NCBI RefSeq assembly: GCF_000383595.1
Contig: NZ_KB911581.1
Coordinates: forward strand, 4,124,496-4,188,495
Length of the DNA: 64,000 nt
Direction: 5' to 3'
Source of the DNA: Streptomyces bottropensis ATCC 25435
Lineage (GTDB): Bacteria > Actinomycetota > Actinomycetes > Streptomycetales > Streptomycetaceae
Shown: positions 31,372-40,342 of the stretch, one piece after another
How the letters are laid out: each line of letters starts with the position of its first letter
Numbering within the stretch: position 1 is the stretch's first letter
Notes under the pieces: model-generated
Told to the model about the DNA's origin: nothing
Seen by the model: the letters and a program-made list of their open reading frames with translations, nothing else
Database searches by the model: none
Translations under genes and position numbers: made by a program

Positions 31372-32982
31372 ATGAGAAGCCGGATCATCATGTCCATGCT
31401 CACCGGGGTGACCCTTGTGGTGGGCACCCTCCTAGGGGCCGGGACGGCCCGATCCGCCGACGTCCCCGCCGAGTTCGGTACCGACTGGCACGACCCGGTC
31501 ACCGCCGCCCCGCCCGTCACCGGGCCCGCGCACAGCACGTCGTGCGAGGTGACGGTCGCCGAGGCCCGGTTCAGGGACTTCACGCCCTACCGGGGGACCT
31601 ACACACCGCCCGGTGACTGCGGGACGAGGTGGAGCAAGGTCGTCCTGCGGCTGGACGGCAAGGTGAAGGGCCGTCAGTTCGACCGCCTCGGGTATCTGCA
31701 CATCGGCGGAGTCGAGGTGCTGCGGACGTCCACCCCGCAGCCCTCGCCCGACGGCATCGAGTGGTCCCTGGAGAAGGACGTCACCCGCTATGCCCCCACC
31801 CTGCGCACCACGCGGCCCGTGGAGATGCTCATCGGCAATGTCGTCGACGACACCTACACCGGCGTCCTCGACGTCAGGGTCACGCTGACGTTCTACGCGG
31901 GCCGGCCCGACGCGAGGACGGCGGCGACGATCCCCGACCGCGTCCTCACCCTCCAGGACGGCAGCACTCTGACCACCCCGCGCAACAGCGAGCGCGTCGT
32001 CGCCGAGGTGTACGCGACCGGGTCCGGCGGCGGCTGCGAGGAGTACTGGTACCTGACGGTCCCCGCGCAGGCGCCGTACTCCTGCAAGGCGGACGAGGGG
32101 CCGTACCGCGAGGTGCAGATCACGGTGGACGGGCAACTGGCCGGAATCGCCGCACCCTTCCCGAACGTCTGGACGGGCGGCTGGTCCAACCCCTTCCTCT
32201 GGTACGTCGTCCCCGGACCCCGTGCCTTCGACGTCCAGCCCCTGCGCTACGACCTCACCCCCTTCGCGGGCCTCCTCAACGACGGCCGCCCGCACCGGAT
32301 CGAGGTCTCCGTCGTCGGCGTGCCCGAGGGGCAGAGCGGCTGGAGCACTCCGGTCAACGTCCTCGTCTGGCAGGACGCGAGGAGCGAACGCGTCACCGGT
32401 GCCCTGACGAAGGCCCAGGCGGGCGATCGCGCCTCCGAGTCCACGTACACGCCCGGCGCGCAGCACCGCCTCGACACCGAGGGCCGCCACCGGCTGACCG
32501 TCGCCGGGTATGTCGACACCTCGCACGGCCGGGTGACGACGACCGTCCGTCGGAGTCTCGCCAACACCTCCACGCACACCTGGGCCGAGGGGGAGAACCC
32601 CGACGCGCTCGACGCGAGGTGGAGCGACGACGAGACGGTCACCGTCGAGGGGCGCGTACCGGCCCGGACGACGCGTGTCCAGCGGTCGTACACGATGGAC
32701 GGAACGACGACGCTCGGCGCGGGCGACCGCCTGCGGACCGTGCTCACGCTCGGCGACCGGGCGACGGTCGCCGAGACGCGGGGCGGGCGGCGCACGGCGT
32801 GGTCCCGGCTCGACGACACCTACACGGGGGACGCCACGTACACGGCGAACGTGCCGCGTGACCAGCGGCACGCGGTCGGGACGACGCGCGAGCGCTACCG
32901 GACGTACGGCTCGTACGGGTGCTACGACCGTTCGCTGGTCTCCGTACAGGGAGTGCTGACGGAGGACCGGATGGGCTGTTGA
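31372..32982 (+). CDS. Secreted PNGase-A-like glycoamidase
   Basis: A 536-residue exported protein with a Sec signal (MSMLTGVTLVVGTLLGAGTA). The body matches the pattern of peptide-N4-asparagine amidase A as I remember it: the N-terminal DRLGYLHIGGVEVLRTSTP region, EWSLEKDVTRYAPTL, then CEEYWYLTVPAQ and RAFDVQPLRYDLTPFAG. PNGase A releases N-glycans from glycoproteins. In a soil bacterium it would serve nutrient scavenging or attack on plant or fungal glycoproteins. Several cysteines suggest disulphides. It lies 155 bp downstream of the transpeptidase gene in a GC-rich spacer with short CACCCACTCGCC repeats. Confidence 0.75.
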   Translation: MRSRIIMSMLTGVTLVVGTLLGAGTARSADVPAEFGTDWHDPVTAAPPVTGPAHSTSCEVTVAEARFRDFTPYRGTYTPPGDCGTRWSKVVLRLDGKVKGRQFDRLGYLHIGGVEVLRTSTPQPSPDGIEWSLEKDVTRYAPTLRTTRPVEMLIGNVVDDTYTGVLDVRVTLTFYAGRPDARTAATIPDRVLTLQDGSTLTTPRNSERVVAEVYATGSGGGCEEYWYLTVPAQAPYSCKADEGPYREVQITVDGQLAGIAAPFPNVWTGGWSNPFLWYVVPGPRAFDVQPLRYDLTPFAGLLNDGRPHRIEVSVVGVPEGQSGWSTPVNVLVWQDARSERVTGALTKAQAGDRASESTYTPGAQHRLDTEGRHRLTVAGYVDTSHGRVTTTVRRSLANTSTHTWAEGENPDALDARWSDDETVTVEGRVPARTTRVQRSYTMDGTTTLGAGDRLRTVLTLGDRATVAETRGGRRTAWSRLDDTYTGDATYTANVPRDQRHAVGTTRERYRTYGSYGCYDRSLVSVQGVLTEDRMGC

Positions 32983-33127
32983 CGCCGAATGCGTGCGATG
33001 TGACGTCTGTTCGATGATTTACAGCGGCGAAACGCAGTGGTCTTCTCCACGAGCGACAGCTCCCCGATAGTGATCGGCGCGGAAGCTCTTTTCCGCATGA
33101 CAGAAAGTTCCTTCGGAGGAGTGCCCC

Positions 33128-34567
33128 GTGCCGCAGTCCGTACCGTCCCTGACGCGACGCGTCGCACGCATGCTGCGTACCTCACTGTTCGCACAAGTCG
33201 GAGTAGCGCTTGTGCTCGGAATCGTCGTCGGAAGGTTGTGGCCGGACACGGCCACGACCTTCCAGCCGCTCGGCGACGGCTTCATCCGCCTCATCAAGAC
33301 GGTCATCTCGCCCCTGGTGTTCTGCGTGGTCGTCGTCGGCATCGCCAAGGCCGGCAACCTCAAGGCCTTCGGACGGATCGGGCTCAAGGCCCTGATCTGG
33401 TTCGAGGTGGCCTCGACGGCCGCGCTGCTCATCGGTCTGATCGCCGCCAACCTCGTCGGCCCCGGCTCGGGCATGAACGTCGACCCCTCGAAGCTCGACA
33501 CCTCGGCGGTCGACGCGAAGACCGCCGGCGGCGAACTGCCGACGACCGGCGAGTTCATCCTGAACGCGCTGCCGCAGAGCGCGATCGGCGCGTTCGCCGA
33601 GAACTCGCTGCTCCAGGTGCTCGTGCTCGCCTGCCTCGTCGGCGCGGCGCTGCTGCACCTCGGTCACACCAAGGTGCCCAAGATCCTGCCCGCCATCGAG
33701 CAGGCGCAGGAGGTCATCTTCGCGATCGTCGGCTTCGTCATGAAGCTGGCCCCGCTCGCGGTGTTCGGCGCGATGGTCCATCTGGTCGGCGAGTACGGCC
33801 TCGGCGTCATGAAGACCTACGCCAAGCTGATCATCCTCTGCTACGCCGTCGCGCTCGTCTTCCTCGTGCTGCTCGGCGTCGCGCTGAAGCTGGTGACCGG
33901 GCTGAGCCTGTGGAAGTTCGTCCGCTACACCCGGGCGGAGATGCTGCTGGCGCTGGGCACCGCCTCCAGCGAGAGCGTCATGCCGCGCATGATGCAGAAG
34001 CTGCGGCAGGCCGGCGCCCGCGACGACGCCGTGGGTCTGGTGCTGCCCACCGGGTACTCCTTCAACCTCGACGGCGCGTCCATCTACCTCTCCATCGGCA
34101 CGCTGTTCATCGCGCAGGCCGTCGGTGTGGACCTCAGCCTCAGTCAGCAGATCACCGTCATCCTGGTCCTGATGCTCACCAGCAAGGGGATGGCCGGCAT
34201 CCCCGGTTCGGCCTTCCTCGCCCTGTCGGCGACGGCGTCCTCGCTCGGTGCCATCCCCGCCGGGGCCGTCGCCCTGCTGCTCGGTGTCGACCGCATCATG
34301 GACTCGATGCGTGTCGTCACCAACCTCCTCGGCAACTGCGTCGCCGTCTTCGCGGTCTCGAAGTGGGAGGGCGCGCTGGACACCGAGCGGGCGAAGAAGA
34401 TGCTCGACGGGGAGATCCAGTTCGTGGAGGAGGACGACGAGCCCGCCGACGACGGGGGCGCGAAGCCTGCCGCAACCCCCGCGAAGCCTGTCGAAGCCCT
34501 CGCGGTTGCGGCGGCTCCCGCGCTCTCCAAGGCCGAGACGAAGGAACCGGCCCCCGAGGTGAGCTGA
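33128..34567 (+). CDS. dctA: C4-dicarboxylate/proton (or sodium) symporter
   Basis: A 479-residue DAACS-family importer of succinate, fumarate and malate. It shows the helical-hairpin serine-rich motif ALGTASSESVMPRM, then the substrate-site block LPTGYSFNLDGASIYLSIG and KGMAGIPGSAFLALSATA. The start is a GTG at 33128 with GGAGGA upstream; an in-frame GTG two codons earlier is an alternative. The C-terminal about 40 residues are an Ala/Pro/Glu-rich cytoplasmic tail. A long terminator hairpin follows. Confidence 0.93.
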   Translation: MPQSVPSLTRRVARMLRTSLFAQVGVALVLGIVVGRLWPDTATTFQPLGDGFIRLIKTVISPLVFCVVVVGIAKAGNLKAFGRIGLKALIWFEVASTAALLIGLIAANLVGPGSGMNVDPSKLDTSAVDAKTAGGELPTTGEFILNALPQSAIGAFAENSLLQVLVLACLVGAALLHLGHTKVPKILPAIEQAQEVIFAIVGFVMKLAPLAVFGAMVHLVGEYGLGVMKTYAKLIILCYAVALVFLVLLGVALKLVTGLSLWKFVRYTRAEMLLALGTASSESVMPRMMQKLRQAGARDDAVGLVLPTGYSFNLDGASIYLSIGTLFIAQAVGVDLSLSQQITVILVLMLTSKGMAGIPGSAFLALSATASSLGAIPAGAVALLLGVDRIMDSMRVVTNLLGNCVAVFAVSKWEGALDTERAKKMLDGEIQFVEEDDEPADDGGAKPAATPAKPVEALAVAAAPALSKAETKEPAPEVS

Positions 34568-34593
34568 CCGCTCGTCCTGCGAACTCCCGTACA

Positions 34594-34629
34594 GAAGGGC
34601 CCGGCGCGGAATCCCGCGCCGGGCCCTTC
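34594..34629. terminator. Bidirectional terminator after dctA
   Basis: A perfect 16-bp inverted repeat, GAAGGGCCCGGCGCGG with its complement, separated by AATC. It lies between the convergent ends of dctA and the MarR gene. Confidence 0.85.
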
Positions 34630-34642
34630 CTGCGACCTCGGC

Positions 34643-35098
34643 TCAGCAGCGCCGCTCCGCCACCGGCGCCCCGTCGATCAGCGTGTCGAGCAGCCCGCCG
34701 AGCAGCCCGCGCTGATCGTCCGACAGCGGCGCCAGGATCTCCTCCGCCGCCGACCGTCGTGCGTGGTGCAGCTCCCGCAGGACGTCGCGGCCCTCGTCCG
34801 TGACCTCTATCCGGATCACCCGCCGGTTGGTCGGATCGGGGACCCGGCGCACCCGGCCGCTCTCCTCCAGCGCGTCGACCAGAGTCGTCACGGCGCGGGG
34901 AACGACCTCCAGACGCTCCGCCAGATCGGCCATGCGCGGGGGCGTGTCGTAGTGCGCGAGGGTGCGCAGCAGCCGGGACTGCGCCGGTGTGATCTCCAAC
35001 CCGCTCTGCTGGAGGTGGCGCTTCTGGATGCGGTGCACACGGCGGGTGAGCCGCAGCAACTGCTCGGCGAGCGGCCCGTCGGCGTCGGGGGTGGTCAT
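34643..35098 (-). CDS. MarR-family transcriptional regulator
   Basis: A 151-residue winged-helix protein with the MarR core ITPAQSRLLRTLAHYDTPPR, MADLAERLEVVPRAVTTLVD and the wing RRVPDPTNRRVIRIEVTDEG. It is divergent from an ABC exporter across 135 bp that contain a palindrome suited to a MarR dimer. Repression of the exporter, relieved by its substrate, is the simplest model. Confidence 0.92.
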   Translation of the reverse strand: MTTPDADGPLAEQLLRLTRRVHRIQKRHLQQSGLEITPAQSRLLRTLAHYDTPPRMADLAERLEVVPRAVTTLVDALEESGRVRRVPDPTNRRVIRIEVTDEGRDVLRELHHARRSAAEEILAPLSDDQRGLLGGLLDTLIDGAPVAERRC

Positions 35099-35122
35099 AC
35101 GGGAACAATATCAGGACCATGT

Positions 35123-35156
35123 TCATTGTGAGTATAGGTAACAATGAGCTAAGCTC
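35123..35156. promoter_or_regulatory. Candidate MarR operator and promoter
   Basis: TCATTGT (35123-35129) and ACAATGA (35141-35147) form a perfect inverted repeat with an 11-bp AT-rich centre holding TATAGGT, a possible -10 for the exporter. It abuts a second palindrome, GAGCT-A-AGCTC (35146-35156). Location between the divergent genes supports autoregulation plus control of the exporter. Confidence 0.6.
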
Positions 35157-35233
35157 CGTAAATCCGTCCCGCAGCGCACTCTGCCCTCCGCTCCACGCGC
35201 GCCCATCCTCCGTCTCACCTCCCGTAGGAGCCC

Positions 35234-37162
35234 ATGCATCCCGACCATGAACCCGCCTGGGGACCGTCCGGCCACTCGTCGGAACAGCCTCGCCAGGTAC
35301 GCCGGATCCTGAAACTCTTCCGCCCCTATCGCGGTCGGCTCGCGATCGTCGGTCTGCTCGTCGGCGCCGCCTCGCTCGCGTCGGTCGCCACGCCCTTTCT
35401 CCTCAAGGAGATACTCGACACCGCGATCCCCGAGGGCCGTACCGGCCTGCTGAGCCTGCTCGCGCTGGGCATGATCCTGAGCGCGGTCCTCACCAGCATC
35501 TTCGGTGTCCTTCAGACGCTGATCTCCACGACCGTCGGCCAGCGCGTCATGCATGATCTGCGCACCGCCGTCTACGGCCGGCTGCAGCGCATGTCGCTCG
35601 CCTTCTTCACCCGCACCCGCACCGGAGAGGTCCAGTCCCGCATCGCCAACGACATCGGCGGCATGCAGGCGACCGTCACCTCCACGGCCACCTCCCTGGT
35701 CTCCAACACCACCAGCGTGGTCGCCACCGTCGTCGCGATGCTCGCCCTCGACTGGCGGCTCACCGTGGTCACCCTGCTCCTGCTGCCGCTGTTCGTGTGG
35801 ATAAGCCGCCGGGTCGGCAACGAGCGCAAGAAGATCACCACCCAGCGCCAGAACCAGATGGCCGCGATGGCCGCGACGGTAACCGAGTCCCTGTCCGTCA
35901 GCGGCATCCTGCTCGGCCGCACGATGGGCCGCGCCGACTCGCTCACCAAGTCCTTCGCCGTGGAGTCCGAGGGGCTCGTCGACCTGGAGGTCAGGTCCAA
36001 CATGGCCGGACGGTGGCGGATGGCCGTCATCACCGTCGTCATGTCCGCGATGCCCGCCGTCATCTACTGGAGCGCCGGGATCGCGCTGCAACTGGGCGGC
36101 CCGTCCGTCTCGGTCGGCACGCTCGTGGCCTTCGTCTCGCTCCAGCAGAACCTGTTCCGGCCGACCGTGAGTCTGCTGTCCACAGGCGTCCAGATCCAGG
36201 CCTCGCTCGCCCTCTTCCAGCGCATCTTCGAGTACCTCGACCTGCCCATCGACATCACCGAGCCCGAGAACCCCGTCCACCTCGACCAGGTCAAGGGCGA
36301 GGTCCGCTTCGAGAACGTCGAGTTCCGCTACGACGGCATGAGCGGCGAGGACGGCAAGAACGGCGACGGCGGCAAGAGCGGCGACGGCGGCAAGAACGGC
36401 GAGGACGGCAGGCGGGGCGACCAGGACCGTCGGCGCCCGATCCTCGACGGCATCGACCTCACCGTCCCGGCCGGAGGCAGTCTCGCCGTGGTGGGGCCGA
36501 CCGGCGCCGGCAAGTCCACGCTCGGCTGCCTGGTGCCGAGGCTGTACGACGTCACGGGCGGCCGGGTCACCCTCGACGGGGTCGACGTGCGGGACCTCGA
36601 CTTCGACACGCTGGCCCGTGGCATCGGGGTCGTCTCCCAGGAGACGTACCTCTTCCACGCCTCGGTCGCCGACAACCTGCGCTTCGCCAAGCCGGACGCC
36701 ACCGACGAGGAACTGCACGCGGCGGCACGGGCGGCCCAGATCCACGACCACATCGCGGCGCTGCCCGACGGCTACGACACGGTCGTCGGCGAACGCGGGC
36801 ACCGCTTCTCCGGCGGTGAGAAGCAGCGGCTCGCCATCGCCCGCACCATCCTGCGCGACCCGCCGGTCCTCATCCTCGACGAGGCGACCAGCGCCCTCGA
36901 CACCCGCACCGAACAGGCGGTGCAGCAGGCCATCGACGCGCTCTCCGCCAACCGCACCACCGTCACCATCGCCCACCGCCTCTCCACCGTCCGGGACGCC
37001 GACCAGATCGTGGTGCTCGACTCCGGCCGGGCGGTGGAGCGCGGTACGCACGAGGAGTTGATGGAGAGGGGAGGGCGGTACGCGGCGCTCGTACGGCGCG
37101 ACGCGCGGCTGACGCCGGCCCACGAGTCGGCGAAGGTGCCGAAATTGGAGCCGACAAGATGA
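35234..37162 (+). CDS. ABC multidrug-type exporter with collagen-like insert
   Basis: A 642-residue half-transporter: membrane domain (about 30-345), then ATPase domain with A-loop Tyr in FENVEFRYDG, Walker A VVGPTGAGKSTLG, Q-loop SQETYLFHAS, signature HRFSGGEKQRLAIAR, Walker B LILDEATSALD and H-loop IAHRLST. All motifs are intact, so it can work as a homodimer. Between the A-loop strand and the next strand it carries nine Gly-X-Y triplets (residues 371-397) not seen in ordinary exporters. The divergent MarR gene suggests an inducible drug or metabolite exporter. Confidence 0.92.
   Translation: MHPDHEPAWGPSGHSSEQPRQVRRILKLFRPYRGRLAIVGLLVGAASLASVATPFLLKEILDTAIPEGRTGLLSLLALGMILSAVLTSIFGVLQTLISTTVGQRVMHDLRTAVYGRLQRMSLAFFTRTRTGEVQSRIANDIGGMQATVTSTATSLVSNTTSVVATVVAMLALDWRLTVVTLLLLPLFVWISRRVGNERKKITTQRQNQMAAMAATVTESLSVSGILLGRTMGRADSLTKSFAVESEGLVDLEVRSNMAGRWRMAVITVVMSAMPAVIYWSAGIALQLGGPSVSVGTLVAFVSLQQNLFRPTVSLLSTGVQIQASLALFQRIFEYLDLPIDITEPENPVHLDQVKGEVRFENVEFRYDGMSGEDGKNGDGGKSGDGGKNGEDGRRGDQDRRRPILDGIDLTVPAGGSLAVVGPTGAGKSTLGCLVPRLYDVTGGRVTLDGVDVRDLDFDTLARGIGVVSQETYLFHASVADNLRFAKPDATDEELHAAARAAQIHDHIAALPDGYDTVVGERGHRFSGGEKQRLAIARTILRDPPVLILDEATSALDTRTEQAVQQAIDALSANRTTVTIAHRLSTVRDADQIVVLDSGRAVERGTHEELMERGGRYAALVRRDARLTPAHESAKVPKLEPTR
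36344..36424 (+). repeat. Nine in-frame Gly-X-Y triplets in the exporter gene
   Basis: The codons read G-E-D, G-K-N, G-D-G, G-K-S, G-D-G, G-K-N, G-E-D, G-R-R, G-D-Q. The DNA is an obvious repeat of GGCAAGA(A/G)CGGCGA. Collagen-like triplets inside a cytoplasmic ATPase domain are unexpected; slippage expansion of a surface loop is the likely origin. Confidence 0.85.
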
Positions 37163-37195
37163 AGATATGCCGGGTTTAGGGTGATATGCGGGTTA
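37163..37195 (+). promoter_or_regulatory. Direct repeats before the MltG-like gene
   Basis: GATATGCCGGGTT (37163-37175) and GATATGCGGGTT (37183-37194) are near-identical, in phase about two helical turns apart, and lie directly upstream of the MltG-like start. They may be binding sites for a regulator or part of the promoter. Confidence 0.35.
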
Positions 37196-37205
37196 CCGTG
37201 CCCGC

Positions 37206-38090
37206 ATGCAGATGAACACTCCGCCACGGAGCACGATTCGACTGACGCGTCGGGGCCAGGTCGCCCTCATCGCGACCGGAGCCGTCGTGGCGGCCACCGC
37301 CGTGGCGGTGCCGCTGCTGAGCGTGGAGGGCGGTGGCGGCGCGGCCGAGCGCCCGGCGTCACTGGTGATCCCCGAGGGCTGGCGCTCCGGCCAGGTCTAC
37401 GCGGCCGTCGACAAGGCCCTCGCCCTGCCCGCCGGATCGACCAGGAAGTCCCTGCGCAAGGCCAAGCTGATGCTGCCGGCCGACGCCGAGGGCAACCCGG
37501 AGGGCTACCTCTTCCCGGCGACGTATCCCTTGAAGGAGAAGTCGACCCCCGAGTCCCTGCTGACGTCCATGGTCGAGACCGCGAACAAGAAGTTCAACGG
37601 CGGTCAGGTCACGGCCGGGGCCCAGCGCAACGCGATGAACGTCTACCAGGCGGTCACGATCGCGAGCATCATCCAGGCCGAGGCGGCCACCGAGCAGGAC
37701 ATGGGCCGGGTGTCCCGGGTGGTCTTCAACCGCCTGGAGCGCGGGATGCCGCTGCAGATGGACTCCACCATCAACTACGCGCTCAACCGCTCGACGCTGG
37801 ACACCAGGGTCGACGACACGAAGATCGACAGCCCGTACAACTCGTACCGGCGCATGGGGCTGCCGCCCACGCCGATCGCCAACCCGGGTGAGGCGGCGAT
37901 GCGCGCGGCGGTCAATCCGGCGTCGGGCGCCTGGCTGTACTTCGTCACGGTCAAACCGGGCGACACCCGCTTCACGGCGGACTACCAGGAACACCTGCGC
38001 AACGTCGCCGAGTTCAACCAGAACCGGAAGAAGCCGTCGCCGTCCGTCGAGGCGGGTGTACCGTCGTCTCCCTCGCAGGCGGCCGGCTGA
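37206..38090 (+). CDS. MltG-like endolytic transglycosylase (YceG)
   Basis: A 294-residue YceG/MltG-fold protein anchored by one N-terminal helix (VALIATGAVVAATAVAVPLL). It shows AEGNPEGYLFPATYPL, the catalytic-Glu block VTIASIIQAEAATEQDM, MPLQMDSTINYAL, and NSYRRMGLPPTPIANPG. MltG cuts nascent glycan strands to set their length. This copy is shorter than the usual streptomycete MltG encoded near aroK, so it is probably a second, accessory form. It lies 43 bp after the exporter and is convergent with the monooxygenase. Confidence 0.85.
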   Translation: MQMNTPPRSTIRLTRRGQVALIATGAVVAATAVAVPLLSVEGGGGAAERPASLVIPEGWRSGQVYAAVDKALALPAGSTRKSLRKAKLMLPADAEGNPEGYLFPATYPLKEKSTPESLLTSMVETANKKFNGGQVTAGAQRNAMNVYQAVTIASIIQAEAATEQDMGRVSRVVFNRLERGMPLQMDSTINYALNRSTLDTRVDDTKIDSPYNSYRRMGLPPTPIANPGEAAMRAAVNPASGAWLYFVTVKPGDTRFTADYQEHLRNVAEFNQNRKKPSPSVEAGVPSSPSQAAG

Positions 38091-38116
38091 GATCCTGCTC
38101 GAGTCGGCTCGGGGCG

Positions 38117-39196
38117 TCAGACGGTGGCGACCGGTTCGCTCGCCAGCAGCCGCCTGATGTCCCGTACCGCCGCCCGGCCGGCGCGGTTGGCACCGATGGT
38201 GCTCGCCGAGGGGCCGTAGCCGACCAGGTGGACGCGGGGGTCGGCGATCGCGCGGGTGCCGTCGACGCGGATGCCGCCTCCGGGCTCGCGCAGCCGCAGC
38301 GGTGCCAGATGGTCCACGGCGGCGCGGAATCCGGTCGCCCAGAGGATGACATCGGCGTCCACGCGGCGGCCGTCGTCCCACTCCACGCCGTCGGGCGTGA
38401 TCCGGTCGAACATCGGCAGCCGGTCCAGGACGCCGTCCGCGAGGCCCTGCCGGACGGCGTCGTTGAGCGGGAGGCCCGTCACCGAGACCACGCTCTTCGG
38501 CGGCAGCCCCTGCCGCACCCGCTCCTCCACCATGGCCACGGCCGCCCGTCCCGCGCCCTCGTCGAACGGCTCCTCGCGGAAGACGGGCGGGCGCCTCGTC
38601 ACCCAGGTCGTCGCGGCGGCGTAGGGGGCGATCTCCAGCAGGTGCTGCGTGCCGGACGCGCCCCCGCCCACCACGACCACCCGCAGTCCCGCGAACTCCT
38701 CGGGCCCCGGGTACTGGGCGGTGTGCAACTGTCGCCCCCGGAAGGTCTCCTGACCGGGATAGCGCGGCCAGAACGGCCGGTCCCAGGTGCCCGTGGCGTT
38801 GATCAGCGCCCGCGTCGACCACGTACCGTCCGAGGTCTCCACCAGCAGCCGCCCGTCCTCGCCCGCCCGCACCGCGTGGACGTCCACCGGGCGCCGTACC
38901 CGCAGGTCGAAGGCGTGTTCGTACGAGTCGAAGTACTCGCTGACGACCTCGGCGGACGGCCGCGTCGGATCGGCTCCCGTCAGCTCCATGCCGGGCAGCG
39001 CGTGCATCCCGTGCACCTTGCCGTACGTCAACGACGGCCACCGGAACTGCCAGGCGCCGCCCGGGCCGGGCGAGTGGTCCAGCACCACGAAGTCGCGCTC
39101 CGGCTCGAAGCCGGTCCGGCGCAGGTGATAGGCGCCCGCCAGACCTGCCTGGCCGGCGCCTATGACGACTACCTCGATCTCGCGCGCGTTGTTCAC
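38117..39196 (-). CDS. Flavin-containing monooxygenase-like oxidoreductase
   Basis: A 359-residue two-dinucleotide-fold flavoprotein. The FAD fingerprint VVVIGAGQAGLAGAYHLR is at residue 9 and the NADPH fingerprint VVVVGGGASG near 165. ILWATGFRAAVDHL is the ATG motif of the class, and VHLVGYGPSASTIGANR binds FAD at the end. The family includes CzcO/YtxA-like and Baeyer-Villiger-type enzymes; the substrate cannot be told. The start is GTG at 39196; upstream frames are antisense to yjbQ. Confidence 0.87.
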   Translation of the reverse strand: MNNAREIEVVVIGAGQAGLAGAYHLRRTGFEPERDFVVLDHSPGPGGAWQFRWPSLTYGKVHGMHALPGMELTGADPTRPSAEVVSEYFDSYEHAFDLRVRRPVDVHAVRAGEDGRLLVETSDGTWSTRALINATGTWDRPFWPRYPGQETFRGRQLHTAQYPGPEEFAGLRVVVVGGGASGTQHLLEIAPYAAATTWVTRRPPVFREEPFDEGAGRAAVAMVEERVRQGLPPKSVVSVTGLPLNDAVRQGLADGVLDRLPMFDRITPDGVEWDDGRRVDADVILWATGFRAAVDHLAPLRLREPGGGIRVDGTRAIADPRVHLVGYGPSASTIGANRAGRAAVRDIRRLLASEPVATV

Positions 39197-39338
39197 GTTT
39201 CTACCAACAGGGGAGGGCGTGCGGATCTTCCCTGCGTGAGGGTGTGATCGGGCACAGGGTGTGATCGGCGCCGGGTGGGCCGGGCCGCGCGAGGGGTCAC
39301 TCCCGCGCCGCGTCCAGGGGGTGCGCGAGGATGGAGGC

Positions 39339-39761
39339 ATGTCCGATGCCTTCACCACCCGAGTCCTGAACGTCGCCTCCGGATCCCGTGAGCGGGTCGT
39401 CGACCTCACCCGCGACTGCGAGGCGTTCCTGCGCGAGACGGCGGCCGGACGGGACGGCCTGCTCAACGTCTTCGTCCCGCATGCCACGGCCGGCATCGCC
39501 GTCATCGAGACGGGCGCCGGCAGCGACGACGACCTCCTCGCCGCCCTCCGCACGCTCCTCCCCGCCGACGACCGCTGGCAGCACCGCCACGGCACCCCCG
39601 GGCACGGCCGCGACCACGTCCTCCCCGCCCTCGTCCCACCCCACGCCACCCTGCCGGTCATCGACGGGCGGCTGGAACTGGGGACATGGCAGTCGGTGTG
39701 CCTGGTGGACACGAACACCGAGAACCCGGACCGTCTGGTCCGATTGAGCTTCCTCGGTTAG
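39339..39761 (+). CDS. yjbQ: YjbQ family protein (UPF0047)
   Basis: A 140-residue YjbQ-fold protein, some members of which have weak thiamine phosphate synthase activity. Conserved blocks are LNVFVPHATAGIAVIETG, the His-rich HRHGTPGHGRDHVLPAL and LGTWQSVCLVDTN. GATGGAGGC precedes the ATG. A second, diverged copy of its last 19 codons lies alone at 48732-48788, beyond the accessory region that starts right after this gene. Confidence 0.92.
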   Translation: MSDAFTTRVLNVASGSRERVVDLTRDCEAFLRETAAGRDGLLNVFVPHATAGIAVIETGAGSDDDLLAALRTLLPADDRWQHRHGTPGHGRDHVLPALVPPHATLPVIDGRLELGTWQSVCLVDTNTENPDRLVRLSFLG

Positions 39762-40342
39762 GTGCCCCTGGTGGGGCTGTAGGGGCAGTCCCGGCCGCAC
39801 CGAATGCGGCAGGGAGTGGGGCTGGGAACTGTTCCCCGTGGGCTTGGCGTCCGCTGAATCCTGTAGGAGCCTGTCAGCAGCATCTTGGCCCCATGCAGCG
39901 ACCGGGAAGTCTGAGAGGAGCGCGTTTCGACGTCGAGCGGAGCAGCGGACTCGCAGCCGCCTACTGCGGCGGCGCGGATACAACGGTGATCGTCCAGATG
40001 GCCGGGCTCATGGGGCTTCCCGATATGTAGCAGCCAGTTGGGTCAGCCAGGGCTCGGATCGTCGGTGATGCCTGAAGGCACCACCATCCTCTGCGTGTTC
40101 GGCACACCTGAGCAGGATCTTGTGCATGCCTGCTGTCCGTTGTCTGGGCGGCCTGGGGGTGGGCATGCGGACGACGGTCATGAAAGAGCCACCTGTCTCC
40201 CAACTCAACTGAAGCGCAGCCCAGGCGACTTGACTTGGGCTGCGATGTGAATCGGCCTCGAGAGGAGGCCGAAGGTGGCGGACCCGCTCGGCCGAACGGA
40301 CCTCAGGTCGGGCGGTACAGGGGCAATCGGCGGAGGGTGCGA
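39762..40342. other. Long spacer upstream of the STAND operon
   Basis: About 580 bp without a convincing gene on either strand; short open frames here have no ribosome site or recognisable product. Near its end (40215-40244) CGCAGCCCAGG and CTTGGGCTGCG form a hairpin (10 of 11 pairs, 8-base loop), about 100 bp before the STAND start. This could be a terminator or attenuator insulating the operon. The region marks the left edge of the accessory segment. Confidence 0.5.

Noticed and set aside
30535..32982. An 815-residue plus-strand protein joining the transpeptidase and PNGase regions
   Set aside because: The first half is a shadow frame of the transpeptidase gene. A clear signal peptide and ATG at 31372 start the real secreted protein.
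39961..40208. Two short minus-strand frames in the spacer before the STAND operon
   Set aside because: No ribosome site, domain or coding-like codon bias is visible. They are treated as non-coding.
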